A stretch of 64,000 nucleotides of DNA from Spartobacteria bacterium (GTDB lineage: Bacteria; Verrucomicrobiota; Verrucomicrobiia; Chthoniobacterales; UBA10450): contig PMSN01000023.1 of NCBI GenBank assembly GCA_003167555.1, forward strand, positions 248,001 through 312,000, in the 5' to 3' direction. Position 1 is the stretch's first letter. Each line of letters opens with the position of its first letter. Made by a program: the position numbers and the translations under genes. This document shows, in pieces, positions 18,509 through 28,377 of this stretch. A model generated the notes under the pieces. The model saw only the letters and a list, made by a program, of their open reading frames with translations, was not told the origin of the DNA and ran no database searches.

Positions 18509-20967
18509 CGGCGCTGTTGCGAGGCGAGCAGAGGCGGAAACTCCACCGCCGCGGGCGATGAAGTGTTGCCGATGAAATGCGCGGCGATCCGTTGCAATCC
18601 CCGCCAGCGCTCCCATTCCAACACAGGTGCGCCGACAATGTGCCGGAGCAGGCTCCGCCATTCCATCAGCGCGCGCTCGATGTCGCCGTGGCGGAGCGAC
18701 TCGTTCGTCATCCGATAACGGGCGGACGGATTCGAAACCAGCTCGCGCATCACTTCGGATGCGCCGGAGCCGTATTGGACCGGCACGCCCATTTCGAGAT
18801 AACCGGGATGATCCGCGCGACCATAAACGCGCTGGCAAAGAATGCCGAGGCGTCCGCCGAGGGGCGCGTCTTCGCCGGCGAAACGCGGGCCTGCCCGGAT
18901 GTTTGCGAGATCGAAAACGAGATCGTCGATCGGATAGGTCTCCTCTTCGAGCGCGGCGGCGATAGCGAGACCTTCGCCGGCCTGGAAAAAGGAAAACACA
19001 ATGCCGCGCCGCGTGGGCGTACCATCTGGCGCCGCCAAACCGAGTTGCCTCCAGGCGTAGGCCGGCGAGTTGGCGATGGCCGTGGTGAGATCGTGCTGCA
19101 ATTCAGAGCAGGCGCGACAAACGCGCGGGATCGCTTTGCGCTCGGGCGGCTCGAGCAGGGCGGCGCCGCGCGAATCGATAAACGCGGAAATCTGGACCGC
19201 GGAGAAATCAAGACGTGCGTAGATCGTGTCGCCGCGCGTAACGATCTCCGCGAGTTCTCCGCCGGTGATACCGGGGATTAAGGGAACGACGAACTCATTG
19301 AAGAGCGCTTTCGTCAGAGATTGTAGCGGCGGTCTCTGACCGCCGAATTCGTCGAAACTGGACACGTTTCGGCGGTCAGAGACCGCCGCTACAGAAGAGA
19401 GCTTCTTTCGTAGCCATTTCACTGGCGTGATGGCGTTGTCCCCCACGACGGTCGCGAGCGGAATTTCGCGGCCGTAGATTCCTTTGTCGCGGAGCTTGCA
19501 GAGATTGCCGAAACCTCGGCCATCGAGCATGCGTGGCACCGCTAACGCGCAGACCCACGAATCATTTTCGCGCACGAACAACCGGCCTAACGACACGTCC
19601 CCGGCCTGCGCCGGCTTCGCCTCCCATTCGTTCGCCGAATTGAGCATCTCGGTAACCGGACGCCGAACGAAACGCGCCCGTTCCGCGTCGACCCAAAGAC
19701 CGCATGGTTTTTCGCCCGTTGAAAGCGAATGCTCGGCGCCGATCGGCACTTGTTGCGTGCTGTAGAGCGAGCGATTCAATTCGACCGCGGCGGCGAATGG
19801 CTGCTCGGCGCGATCGGCCGCGCCGCGCATCACGCTGATGAGACTCGGCCAGTCGACTTGCGTCGCGCGCTTGAGCTGGCGCGGGCGCGCGTCGCCCAGC
19901 CGCGGAAGATCCGGGAGCACAAGAACGTAACCCGTCTCATCCAATCCGCGACGGCCCGCGCGGCCAAACATTTGCAACAACTCATCCGGCTGCACGTGCC
20001 GCTCGAAGTTTCCCGCTCGGTAGCGCGTGTCGGTGATGAGAACGGAGCGCATCGAAAAATTAATGCCGGCGGCGAGGCCCATCGTCGCCACGACGACATT
20101 GAGCTGGCCGGCTTTCGCGAGCGGCTCGATCAAACCGGCACGAACGGCGTAGCTCAGTCCGCTGTGATGATACGCGACGCGGTTGCGCAATAATTTCGAG
20201 AGCCGTTTGCCGGCGAGCGCTTCTTGTTCGGCGGAAAGCGAGAGCGGATCACGGAGCGATGTCGCCGACGCGATGCGCAGCGCCAGCTCTTCGCTCGCAT
20301 TGCGGCGCGGCGCGAAGACGAGCACCGGCGCAAGCTCGGCCCGCAATGCTTTCCCGATCATGCGCGGCCAGAAATCTTTCGTCTGGACGAATTGCGATTC
20401 CGGCAGAGCGCGCAGATCGATTTCCTCGAGAGGAACCGGCCGCGCGTCGTGCGAGATGAGGACGGGATCGCGCCCGATCCGCTGGAACCACGCGACGACA
20501 TCGCGCGGGTTTTGGACGCTGCCGCTGAGCAGAAGAAGTTGCGTTTCCGGCGGCGCGAGCGCGAGCGCCAATTCGTAATGCACCCCGCGAATCGGGTCGG
20601 CGATCATTTGATATTCGTCGACGACAAGAAGCTTCGGGCCGTCGCGCCGGAGAAAACGCGCGCGTTGCGTTTCCAACGTCGCGACCAGAACCTTCGCTCC
20701 GAGATTCAAAGCGAGATCGCCGGTCGCGATGCCGACGTCCCAGCCGCGCGCACGCCACTCCGCGAGCTTGTCGTTCGCGAGCGCGCGAGTCGGCACGGTA
20801 AAAATCGCCTGGCTTTTCAGCGACGGGTAAAGCAGCTCGAAGATGTAAGTTTTTCCCGAGCCGGTCGGCGCCTGCACGATCGCGTCCTTTCCATCGCGAA
20901 GCGCGCGGACGGCTTCCTGTTGCCAGAGATCGGGGACAACGAGACTGATTTCGAGCCCTGGCGGCAT
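18505..20967 (-). CDS. Ski2/Mtr4-like DEAD/DEAH superfamily 2 helicase
   Basis: Walker A QAPTGSGKTYIFELL, motif II DEYQ, LLSGSVQNP, LVFAPRRNASEE, VAYHHSGL, QMFGRAGRRGLDE. Confidence 0.88.
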   Translation of the reverse strand: MPPGLEISLVVPDLWQQEAVRALRDGKDAIVQAPTGSGKTYIFELLYPSLKSQAIFTVPTRALANDKLAEWRARGWDVGIATGDLALNLGAKVLVATLETQRARFLRRDGPKLLVVDEYQMIADPIRGVHYELALALAPPETQLLLLSGSVQNPRDVVAWFQRIGRDPVLISHDARPVPLEEIDLRALPESQFVQTKDFWPRMIGKALRAELAPVLVFAPRRNASEELALRIASATSLRDPLSLSAEQEALAGKRLSKLLRNRVAYHHSGLSYAVRAGLIEPLAKAGQLNVVVATMGLAAGINFSMRSVLITDTRYRAGNFERHVQPDELLQMFGRAGRRGLDETGYVLVLPDLPRLGDARPRQLKRATQVDWPSLISVMRGAADRAEQPFAAAVELNRSLYSTQQVPIGAEHSLSTGEKPCGLWVDAERARFVRRPVTEMLNSANEWEAKPAQAGDVSLGRLFVRENDSWVCALAVPRMLDGRGFGNLCKLRDKGIYGREIPLATVVGDNAITPVKWLRKKLSSVAAVSDRRNVSSFDEFGGQRPPLQSLTKALFNEFVVPLIPGITGGELAEIVTRGDTIYARLDFSAVQISAFIDSRGAALLEPPERKAIPRVCRACSELQHDLTTAIANSPAYAWRQLGLAAPDGTPTRRGIVFSFFQAGEGLAIAAALEEETYPIDDLVFDLANIRAGPRFAGEDAPLGGRLGILCQRVYGRADHPGYLEMGVPVQYGSGASEVMRELVSNPSARYRMTNESLRHGDIERALMEWRSLLRHIVGAPVLEWERWRGLQRIAAHFIGNTSSPAAVEFPPLLASQQRR
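19322..19393. repeat. 72-bp palindromic element inside the helicase CDS
   Basis: Perfect 25-bp arms TGTAGCGGCGGTCTCTGACCGCCGA / TCGGCGGTCAGAGACCGCCGCTACA. Confidence 0.95.
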
Positions 20968-21034
20968 CGAGCAAAGTTGATGGGATCGTCCTTCGCATCA
21001 ACCGAACAAGCTCCTTCTCGCGCGTAAAATAATC

Positions 21035-23524
21035 GTGCCTTCCAAAGCCGGCCCGCTATCTTCGGCGCTGATGAAGAAAAAGGCGCGCCGGACAGCGCGA
21101 GAAACGGCTTCCCTCCCTGTTCGCACCGCCCCGAAATCTTCACGCCGTTCTTCTGCGCCATCGGCGGCACGCCGAGATGATTCGGAAGGCCTGACGCTGT
21201 CGTCGCAGAAATCTGGCCGGCCCTTTCTCGTTTTCCTGCCAAACAGGCGGGAAAAAATTCTGGTCACGAATGCGCTCACACGCGCCGGTATTCGCGCGGA
21301 AATATTTGAGCAACTCGATCAGCTCGCCACCTGCGTCAGCGATCAGACTGGCGCGCTATTGCTCGCGGAAGAAGGGTTGGCCGGCGCGGTCGCTACGCAG
21401 TTAATGGAGCGCCTTCGCGCCCAGCCCAAGTGGTCGGACTTGCCCCTGCTCGTGGTGACTGGCCGGGCCCAAGTGCACCGGCGCATCCGCGACCTGGCCG
21501 GGGCAAGCGCGAACGTGCTGTTTCTCGCGCGGCCGTTGCGCGATTTCACGCTGATCAGCGCGGTCCGGGCGACATTGCGCGCGCGGCGAAGCCAATACGA
21601 AGTGCGCGACATAATTGAAGAACGCGACACCGTTCTCTCCAGCATTAGCGAGGCGTTCTCCGCCCTCGATCGCGATTGGCGTTACACCCACGTGAACGAC
21701 CGGGTCGCCGAGATGGCGGGTTGGCCGAAGGAAAAAATGATCGGGCAAGTGATTTGGGAAATTTTCCCCGAAGCAGTCGGGACGGAATTTTATGAGAAAG
21801 CCCAACGCGTCATGCGCACGCGCGAGCCGAGCCACGGCGAATTCTTTTATGCGCCCTGGGGCCGCTGGGTCGGTACCCGGATGTATCCGACAAAAGACGG
21901 CCTGGTCATTTTCCGGGCCGACATCACCGCGCGCAAAAGGCAGGAGCAACTCGCTCATGAGCGCGAGGCGAAGTTACGAGAGAGCCAGGAACGCTTGCAG
22001 CTCGCGACCGCAGCGGCGGACATCGGCACCTTCGACTTCTATCCGAACACCGGCGAGTTGCAGTTCTCCGATCGCACCCGGCAGATGTTCGGGATTCCGC
22101 CCGAGATGAAAGTGACCTACGAGATCTATCTCGCGGGCGTGCATCCGGACGATCGCCACATCGTCCATGAGACCGTCGCCCGGGTGCGACAGGTGGGGAG
22201 CACGGGGCGTTTCGATATCGAATACCGCACGATCGGAATTGCGGACGGCCAAGAACGATGGGTGGCCGAGCGTGGCCAAGCGCTCTTGGATTCCTCCGGA
22301 GAAGTGACGCGGTTCATCGGCACAATGCTCGAGATTACGCATAAAAAAAATGCCGAGATACTTTTGCAAAGCGCAAAAAATGCCGCCGAAGAAGCGAACC
22401 GCGCCAAAGACAAATTTCTCGCGATGCTCTCGCATGAGTTGCGCACGCCGCTCACGCCAGTGCTCATGACCATCGCATCGCTCCGGCGCCAGCCGGAATT
22501 AAGCGAAGATATGCGGCGCGATCTCGAGATGTTGCAGCGCAATGTCGAGCTCGAGGCGCTCCTCATCGACGATCTCCTGGATCTCACTCGAATCACCCAC
22601 GGGAAGCTCGAATTGCGCAGCGATGCGCTCGACATCCACAGCGCCCTCGACCAGGCGCTGAGCATTTCGGCCGGCGATCTGGCTGGGAAAAATATCAGCG
22701 TGACCCGGCGGTTCGAGGCGCGGGAACATCATTGCTGGGCCGACCCCGCGCGCTTGCAGCAGGTATTTTGGAACCTGGTGAAAAACGCCGCTAAATTCAC
22801 ACCACAAGGAGGCCGCGTGAGCGTCGCCACGCGCAACGACGAAGCCCATCACGTCGTGATCGAGATTTCCGACAACGGCGTCGGCATCGAGCCCGAATTG
22901 ATGCCGCGAATTTTCGATGCGTTTGAGCAAGGCGGCCGAACCGTCACGAGCAAATATGGCGGGCTCGGACTGGGACTCGCGATCTCGAAGCGCGTCGTCG
23001 ATCTCCACCAGGGCTCGCTCGAAGCGCGAAGCGCGGGGCCCGGACAAGGCGCGACGTTTGTCGTCACGCTCAACGCGATGGAGACGTCGCTGCTCGAGGG
23101 GCCGGTTCTGTTCTTGGAAAGCGAGCCGAGTGTTACGCGGCTTATTCAAATTCTCTTCGTCGAAGATCATGAGGACACGGCGCGCGCTTTGAGCCGGCTC
23201 CTGATGAACGATGGCTACGCCGTCAGCCACGCCAGCAGCCTGGCGCGGGCGCGCGAGCTGGCGGCCGGACAACACTTCGATCTGGTGATCAGCGACCTTG
23301 GTTTGCCCGACGGCAGCGGTCTTGATCTGATGCGGCAGTTGCTTGAGACGTGGCATTTGCCCGGCATCGCACTGAGCGGTTTCGGATCGGAAGATGATGT
23401 CGCGGCGAGCACGGCAGCGGGTTTTACGGAGCACATCACCAAGCCGGTGGATTGGGAGCGGCTGCGGAGAGCGATCGAACGTTTGACGCCGGCGAAAGAT
23501 TCAGCCGAGCGCAGCGCGGCGTAG
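21035..23524 (+). CDS. Hybrid sensor histidine kinase (N-terminal receiver-like, PAS domains, HisKA/HATPase, C-terminal REC)
   Basis: MLSHELRTPLTPVLM H-box, DNGVGIEPEL, GGLGLGLAIS, REC LFVEDHEDTARALSRLL...DLVISDLGLPDGSGLDL. Confidence 0.93.
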   Translation: MPSKAGPLSSALMKKKARRTARETASLPVRTAPKSSRRSSAPSAARRDDSEGLTLSSQKSGRPFLVFLPNRREKILVTNALTRAGIRAEIFEQLDQLATCVSDQTGALLLAEEGLAGAVATQLMERLRAQPKWSDLPLLVVTGRAQVHRRIRDLAGASANVLFLARPLRDFTLISAVRATLRARRSQYEVRDIIEERDTVLSSISEAFSALDRDWRYTHVNDRVAEMAGWPKEKMIGQVIWEIFPEAVGTEFYEKAQRVMRTREPSHGEFFYAPWGRWVGTRMYPTKDGLVIFRADITARKRQEQLAHEREAKLRESQERLQLATAAADIGTFDFYPNTGELQFSDRTRQMFGIPPEMKVTYEIYLAGVHPDDRHIVHETVARVRQVGSTGRFDIEYRTIGIADGQERWVAERGQALLDSSGEVTRFIGTMLEITHKKNAEILLQSAKNAAEEANRAKDKFLAMLSHELRTPLTPVLMTIASLRRQPELSEDMRRDLEMLQRNVELEALLIDDLLDLTRITHGKLELRSDALDIHSALDQALSISAGDLAGKNISVTRRFEAREHHCWADPARLQQVFWNLVKNAAKFTPQGGRVSVATRNDEAHHVVIEISDNGVGIEPELMPRIFDAFEQGGRTVTSKYGGLGLGLAISKRVVDLHQGSLEARSAGPGQGATFVVTLNAMETSLLEGPVLFLESEPSVTRLIQILFVEDHEDTARALSRLLMNDGYAVSHASSLARARELAAGQHFDLVISDLGLPDGSGLDLMRQLLETWHLPGIALSGFGSEDDVAASTAAGFTEHITKPVDWERLRRAIERLTPAKDSAERSAA

Positions 23525-23531
23525 TTGATTG

Positions 23532-25046
23532 TCAGTGATTGCTGCCCAGCAGCATGTCCTTGAACGAGCCGCGCATATCCGCCTGCACCTTCGCCGCCGT
23601 GACCGTTTGCGGCGGCGCGTGATAGTTGTGACACGTGATGCAATCGGAGGAGACCTTCTTTGTCTTTGGGCTGTGGCAAACGACGCAGCTTGCCTTCGCT
23701 GGCATGAGCACATCGGAGGTCTCGTGGCTCTGGCGCGCGTCGCGGTGACATTCATCGCAGCGCACACTCACATGCTTGGCGTGATTGAATCGCGCCTGCG
23801 GCATCCAATGATCGACCAGGATGGGCTTCGTGATCACGGGCGCGGCGTTGCCCGCCGCTTTCACGTCATGGCAAAAGGCGCAGCCGGCGAAGTTGGCGCG
23901 CGTCATCGCGGGCATTTCCCGTTGCGGCTTGTAGGGATCTTTTTCGAAAAAAACCGCCTGCTCCAGTTGGTCGCCGCTGTGAAATTGCTCCCGCAACTGC
24001 CTCACTTGTTGCGCCACGAAATTTTGCACTTCGCTCTCACTCGTCTTGCCTTTCTTTAGCCGCGCGTAATCGGCGTATTGCGCCGGCAACGTCCGCAGAA
24101 AAGTTCGGACGAGAGCGACGTCGCCGTGCGGAATTTTCATCTCCGGATTTTTCGCATCGAACTGAAGCGAATGACACGCCTGGCAATTCGCCGCGAAACT
24201 GATCCGCTGATAAAAACGCCCTTCGGGATCGGGCTTGTGGCAGTAATTGCAATCGAGTTTCTGGCCGCTCACCTGCGGAATGTCGCCCGCGAAATGGCGC
24301 TGATGATTGAACCGGAGCACATCGGGATCGCGCGCCTTCTCGCGCACGAGCTGAAATTCCGGATGATCGCCGTCGAAGGAAGCGAACACCTGCGTGTAAC
24401 CACGCTGCGGCCGCGGCATTTCCCAAACCACCTGCTGCGGCGGATGCGAGCGAAGATGAAAGACCGCCGGTGAAAGTTGCGTCCCCTTTTGCGCCGAGGC
24501 TTCCATCACGCCGCGATTGTTGTGACAGGAAGCACACTGCGAATCCGCGACGCGCTCCATCCGGCCCGGGCCGAGATGTTCCTGATGGCAGACGGAGCAC
24601 GAGCGGTTCTCGACCACGTTCGGCTCATGCAGATTGTATTTCTTTTTCTCCTGCTCGAAGCGCGGATTTTCCTCGTGGCATTTCTGACAGCGCAGATCGA
24701 TCGAGGTGAAATCGATGCCGCGGTGAAACCGCTCGTTCACGGCGGTTTTGAATTTCGCCAGCGTGATTTCCTGGCCGAACGCGGCGCTTTTATCATGGCA
24801 GACGGTGCACTTCGCCGCGTATTGGGCGTGGTTGCTGGAAATTTTTCCCGAGTTGAAAAATTCTTCACTCACCCGCTCGCGAAAAATCATCTTCTGGTAG
24901 ATGAGGATGCCGGCGACACCTCCGGCGAGCGCGACAAAGCTGGCGCAGAAACGCGCGACTCGCCACGGATGCTTCCGTCTGTAATAGCCGAGATTGCCTT
25001 TGTAACGTTCGGCTATCTGCTTCTGGGTCCGTGTCGGCGTAGCCAT
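23532..25046 (-). CDS. Membrane-anchored multiheme cytochrome c with 10 CXXCH motifs
   Basis: N-terminal TM then CTVCH, CQKCH, CSVCH, CASCH, CNYCH, CQACH, CAFCH, CDECH, CVVCH, CITCH. Confidence 0.93.
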   Translation of the reverse strand: MATPTRTQKQIAERYKGNLGYYRRKHPWRVARFCASFVALAGGVAGILIYQKMIFRERVSEEFFNSGKISSNHAQYAAKCTVCHDKSAAFGQEITLAKFKTAVNERFHRGIDFTSIDLRCQKCHEENPRFEQEKKKYNLHEPNVVENRSCSVCHQEHLGPGRMERVADSQCASCHNNRGVMEASAQKGTQLSPAVFHLRSHPPQQVVWEMPRPQRGYTQVFASFDGDHPEFQLVREKARDPDVLRFNHQRHFAGDIPQVSGQKLDCNYCHKPDPEGRFYQRISFAANCQACHSLQFDAKNPEMKIPHGDVALVRTFLRTLPAQYADYARLKKGKTSESEVQNFVAQQVRQLREQFHSGDQLEQAVFFEKDPYKPQREMPAMTRANFAGCAFCHDVKAAGNAAPVITKPILVDHWMPQARFNHAKHVSVRCDECHRDARQSHETSDVLMPAKASCVVCHSPKTKKVSSDCITCHNYHAPPQTVTAAKVQADMRGSFKDMLLGSNH

Positions 25047-25055
25047 GATGCGCGC

Positions 25056-26468
25056 TCAGTAATAAAAAAGTGTTACCACCGCGTGCCACATCGTCAGGAG
25101 CAGAAGAAAAAATGAAAACGGCACGTGGATGAAAAGCCAGCCATGAAGCCAGTGTTGAAGGCGCGTCTGCAAATCGAGCATGCGCCGCTCATCGCACCAA
25201 CCCTGGATTTCTTCGACGCGGCTGCGGTATCCTTCCGCGACCCGCAGTTTGATGAAGCGGAAGGTGTCGTCTGAAAAACGCGCGTTGTTAAAACGCATTC
25301 GGTCGCCGCGATGCGCTTTCAAGTATGGAAGAACCTGGCGATCGATGAACTCGACCAGCGCTGCTTCCGACGCCGGATCGCCGGGCGGCGGCGCGGGCTT
25401 CGCGGGCGCGGCGGCTGGTTTGGCGGCAGCGGGTTTTGCTGCGGCGGGCGGCGCAGGTTTCGGCGCAGGTGGTGGCGCGGGCGCCGCTGCTGGCGGAGGC
25501 GCGGGTTTTTCCGCAGGTGGGGCAGCAGGCGCGACCGGTGGAGTCGGAGCGGCTTCGTCTCCCGCAGGAACGGAAGCGCGTGCGACGGGTTCGCCCGGCG
25601 GTTCGCTTTGCACTCGCGCAGTGGGTGTGCCGATTGTTTCCGCTTTCGGCGCGGCCGGTGATGCCGCGGCATTCGCTGCGGATGGAATCGCAGGCTCAAC
25701 GGCTGGCTCCGCGGCTTTCGTGGCGGGGGCCGCAAACGTTGTTGTCGCAGCGGCGGCGACAGGCGCGGCGGTGGGCGCCGAACCCGTGGCCGATTTCGCC
25801 CGCGCCACCGGCGTACTCACACCTCCCTTGGTCGAAGCCATCACCGCCGCTCCTGCCGTCGCCGCTTTGCTTGCGCTTGCCGCCGGTGCGCCGGTGTCCG
25901 GTTTCTTCGGCGGAGCGGGCTTGAATGAGTCCCGCATCTTCTCGGCAGCGACGGCAAGTTGAGAGCGAATGTGCGGGATTTGTTCGAAAACGGTTTCCGC
26001 GGGCAGCCGCTCTTTCATCAAGCGCGGCATGAGATGCTGAAGCACGAGTCCGTAAATGCCGCTCACCATCACAATGGCAAAAAGCGCCATGAGCAGCGTC
26101 GTCATCGGGCCGCCGAGGCGAAAGCCGCTGTGCAAAATCACGAGCGGGATCGTGAGGAGCGTGAGCCAGATATGAGCGCGCAACCACCGTTGCACCGTCC
26201 CGACGCGCCAAAGCGGGATTTTTTTTCGGAGACTAAGCAATGCGGCAAAAACAAAAATCGCGAGCGAGATCGCGCCGAACGCCAGTCCGAGCGGAGTGCC
26301 GCCGACGCTGTGATGTTCCGACGCCGTTTGGATGAACGATACCGGCACGTGAATTCCCGGCGGCATCCGGTCCGGATGAAAATTCGCGACGTAGAGAAGG
26401 CAGGCCGCGACCGTCGCCAGACAAACGAACACGAACCAGGGAAAGTGCTTCCAGTTAGTGATCCGCAT
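25056..26468 (-). CDS. Cytochrome b-like integral membrane protein with long Ala/Pro-rich insert
   Basis: TM helices with paired His (RAHIWLTLLTIPLVILHSGFRLG; LQHWLHGWLFIHVPFSFFLLLLTMWHAVV); long low-complexity A/P segment; 9-nt gap to the decaheme gene. Confidence 0.75.
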   Translation of the reverse strand: MRITNWKHFPWFVFVCLATVAACLLYVANFHPDRMPPGIHVPVSFIQTASEHHSVGGTPLGLAFGAISLAIFVFAALLSLRKKIPLWRVGTVQRWLRAHIWLTLLTIPLVILHSGFRLGGPMTTLLMALFAIVMVSGIYGLVLQHLMPRLMKERLPAETVFEQIPHIRSQLAVAAEKMRDSFKPAPPKKPDTGAPAASASKAATAGAAVMASTKGGVSTPVARAKSATGSAPTAAPVAAAATTTFAAPATKAAEPAVEPAIPSAANAAASPAAPKAETIGTPTARVQSEPPGEPVARASVPAGDEAAPTPPVAPAAPPAEKPAPPPAAAPAPPPAPKPAPPAAAKPAAAKPAAAPAKPAPPPGDPASEAALVEFIDRQVLPYLKAHRGDRMRFNNARFSDDTFRFIKLRVAEGYRSRVEEIQGWCDERRMLDLQTRLQHWLHGWLFIHVPFSFFLLLLTMWHAVVTLFYY

Positions 26469-26473
26469 GGGAA

Positions 26474-26545
26474 AATTTCAGATTGAAGATTTCAGATTGA
26501 TGCGGCTTCCCAATTTGCAATCTGCATTCAGAAATCTGCAATGCT
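26474..26545. repeat. Direct/inverted repeat patch ATTTCAGATTGA between the CNB-FeS and cytochrome b genes
   Basis: ATTTCAGATTGA-AG-ATTTCAGATTGA then CAATTTGCAATCTGCATTCAGAAATCTGCAAT. Confidence 0.8.
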
Positions 26546-28225
26546 TCAGTGAGTGTGATGTGCCTGGTAATGACGCGTGGGCGACCACTGATCCTTGAGC
26601 AGCCTGTTCTGTATTTCCAGGGCATCGCCAAAAAACCGTTGCGGATCGACGCGTTTCGCGGCGTCGTGCGGGCAGGCATACACGCAGCTCGGCACCGATA
26701 ATTGTGTGCAGAGGTCGCACGTGTTCGCCTTATAAGCCGTCGTCTTTTTCTTCTCGATCTTCACCGTCGGCGGAATGTTGGGATTTCCCGATTTAACCTC
26801 GGTCTTCACCTCCTTGATCACTTCGAGCGGGTGCATGTTGATGTTCCCGTAGGGGCAAAGCTCGGCGCATTTTCCGCAGCCGATGCACCAATCCTCGATG
26901 ATGATCTCGAGGTTCTCCTTCCGGCGAATCGAACCGACCGGGCATTGCGTCATGCAAAGCGGATCGCGGCAGGAGCGGCACGCCGTCGCGACGAGAAAAT
27001 GATCGTAGCGCAAACCGTCGCGCAGCAGCCGCGAGACGCCATCGTGCGCTTTCGCGCAGGCCTGGACGCAGGCATCGCAGCGCGTGCAATTATCGAGATC
27101 GATGAGGAGAAGATTTTGCGCTTCGAACAATCCCTGGTTCAGATAATCGTCAAGCCGGAGGCCGGGCGGGATCGCTCGCGATTGGGTCGCCGCCATCCGC
27201 GCCTCGGCCACGGGCTCGATTTGCGCCCGCACGTCCGGAAATTTTTCCAGCATCAGGTTGAACTCAGCGCCTGGAATTTTCACCAGGTCCACCGCATCCA
27301 GCGCCGCGCACGTGGCGATTCGCTTGATCGAGCGCAGCAATCCGATTTCGCCGAAGTAATCGCCGCGGCTCAAATACGTCCGGACCATTTCGCCGCCGGG
27401 CATCGCTTGCGACACGCGGACCATGCCCGATCGGATTAGATAAAACGCGTCCGCTTCCTCGCCCTCCTTGCAGATGACCTGGTTCTGATTGTAGGAAACG
27501 AGTTCGACCTTTTCTTTGAGATACGCGAGGAATTCATCGCCGACCGTCGCGAAGAGCGGCACGCTCCGCAGATGCGTCTCGAGTGAGCGCTGGCGATATT
27601 TTTTGTCCAGCTCTTCCTTGAACGACGTGCCTTTGAACGTCGGCGCCTTTACTTTCGAGGTGGCCTTGGATGCGTCGGAGACCTGACGATTTCCCACGAG
27701 CATGTCGAGAATCACGCGCAGCATTTCCACCATGACGCAGGGCTCTCGCGTGATGACCGTGGCCGACCGCGGTTGAAACGTGCGGCAGGTCATCTCGCCG
27801 AAAAGTTCGCCCGGGCCGAGCTGCGCGATCGGTTTGTTCATGGGCAGATCGATGTTCGCGTCGATCCCGATAAATTTTCGTTCGTGTGCCTCCGCGCGCT
27901 TGTCCTGGCCGTCGTCGGTCAGGAAACTTTTCATACGGGCCACGCTTCGCCCGAGGAAACCGAAGGCTGGGCGAGTGCGGAGATGCGCCATCGGATTGTT
28001 GATGGAGATATCGACCGTGCCCGAGACGATGTAGTAGGCGGTCGAGCCGAACTCGCCTTCGGTGCAGACGGTTTCGCCTTTGCGGTAACGATGGAGAACT
28101 GCGGCGCCTTTGGCCCAATTGTCCAACTGGCCGCGCGAGATTTCCTTGAGCGCCGGCAAAAATTCGATCAGTTGATCGACGCCCAGCGGTTCACCCGAAG
28201 TTAGCTTCCCGGCAGTTTCGTCCAT
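26546..28225 (-). CDS. Fusion protein: two cyclic-nucleotide-binding domains plus a four-cluster [4Fe-4S] ferredoxin (DmsB/NrfC-like)
   Basis: cNMP cassette FGEMTCRTFQPRSATV and FGEIGLLRSIKRIAT; Cys clusters CTRCDACVQAC, CRSCRDPLCMTQCP, CIGCGKCAELCP, CDLCTQLSVPSCVYACP. Confidence 0.9.
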   Translation of the reverse strand: MDETAGKLTSGEPLGVDQLIEFLPALKEISRGQLDNWAKGAAVLHRYRKGETVCTEGEFGSTAYYIVSGTVDISINNPMAHLRTRPAFGFLGRSVARMKSFLTDDGQDKRAEAHERKFIGIDANIDLPMNKPIAQLGPGELFGEMTCRTFQPRSATVITREPCVMVEMLRVILDMLVGNRQVSDASKATSKVKAPTFKGTSFKEELDKKYRQRSLETHLRSVPLFATVGDEFLAYLKEKVELVSYNQNQVICKEGEEADAFYLIRSGMVRVSQAMPGGEMVRTYLSRGDYFGEIGLLRSIKRIATCAALDAVDLVKIPGAEFNLMLEKFPDVRAQIEPVAEARMAATQSRAIPPGLRLDDYLNQGLFEAQNLLLIDLDNCTRCDACVQACAKAHDGVSRLLRDGLRYDHFLVATACRSCRDPLCMTQCPVGSIRRKENLEIIIEDWCIGCGKCAELCPYGNINMHPLEVIKEVKTEVKSGNPNIPPTVKIEKKKTTAYKANTCDLCTQLSVPSCVYACPHDAAKRVDPQRFFGDALEIQNRLLKDQWSPTRHYQAHHTH

Positions 28226-28290
28226 GTCGCTGCCAGGGATGATAAGCAACCGCCCCTTTGGGGTGGAAGCATTTTAACAACGGCCATGCT

Positions 28291-28372
28291 TGTCATCCCG
28301 AGCGAAGTCGAGGGACCCCGATGAGAGTCGCTCGACGCACGGCGAGGTCCCTCGACTTCGCTCGGGATGACA
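28291..28372. repeat. Palindromic repeat, family A copy 2
   Basis: TGTCATCCCGAGCGAAGTCGAGGGACC...GGTCCCTCGACTTCGCTCGGGATGACA. Confidence 0.92.
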
Positions 28373-28377
28373 CGCGA

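Noticed and set aside
25180-25962. Gly/Ala-rich plus-strand ORF resembling a structural or PE_PGRS-like protein
   Set aside because: It is the complement of the Ala/Pro-rich linker in the cytochrome b gene, not an independent gene.
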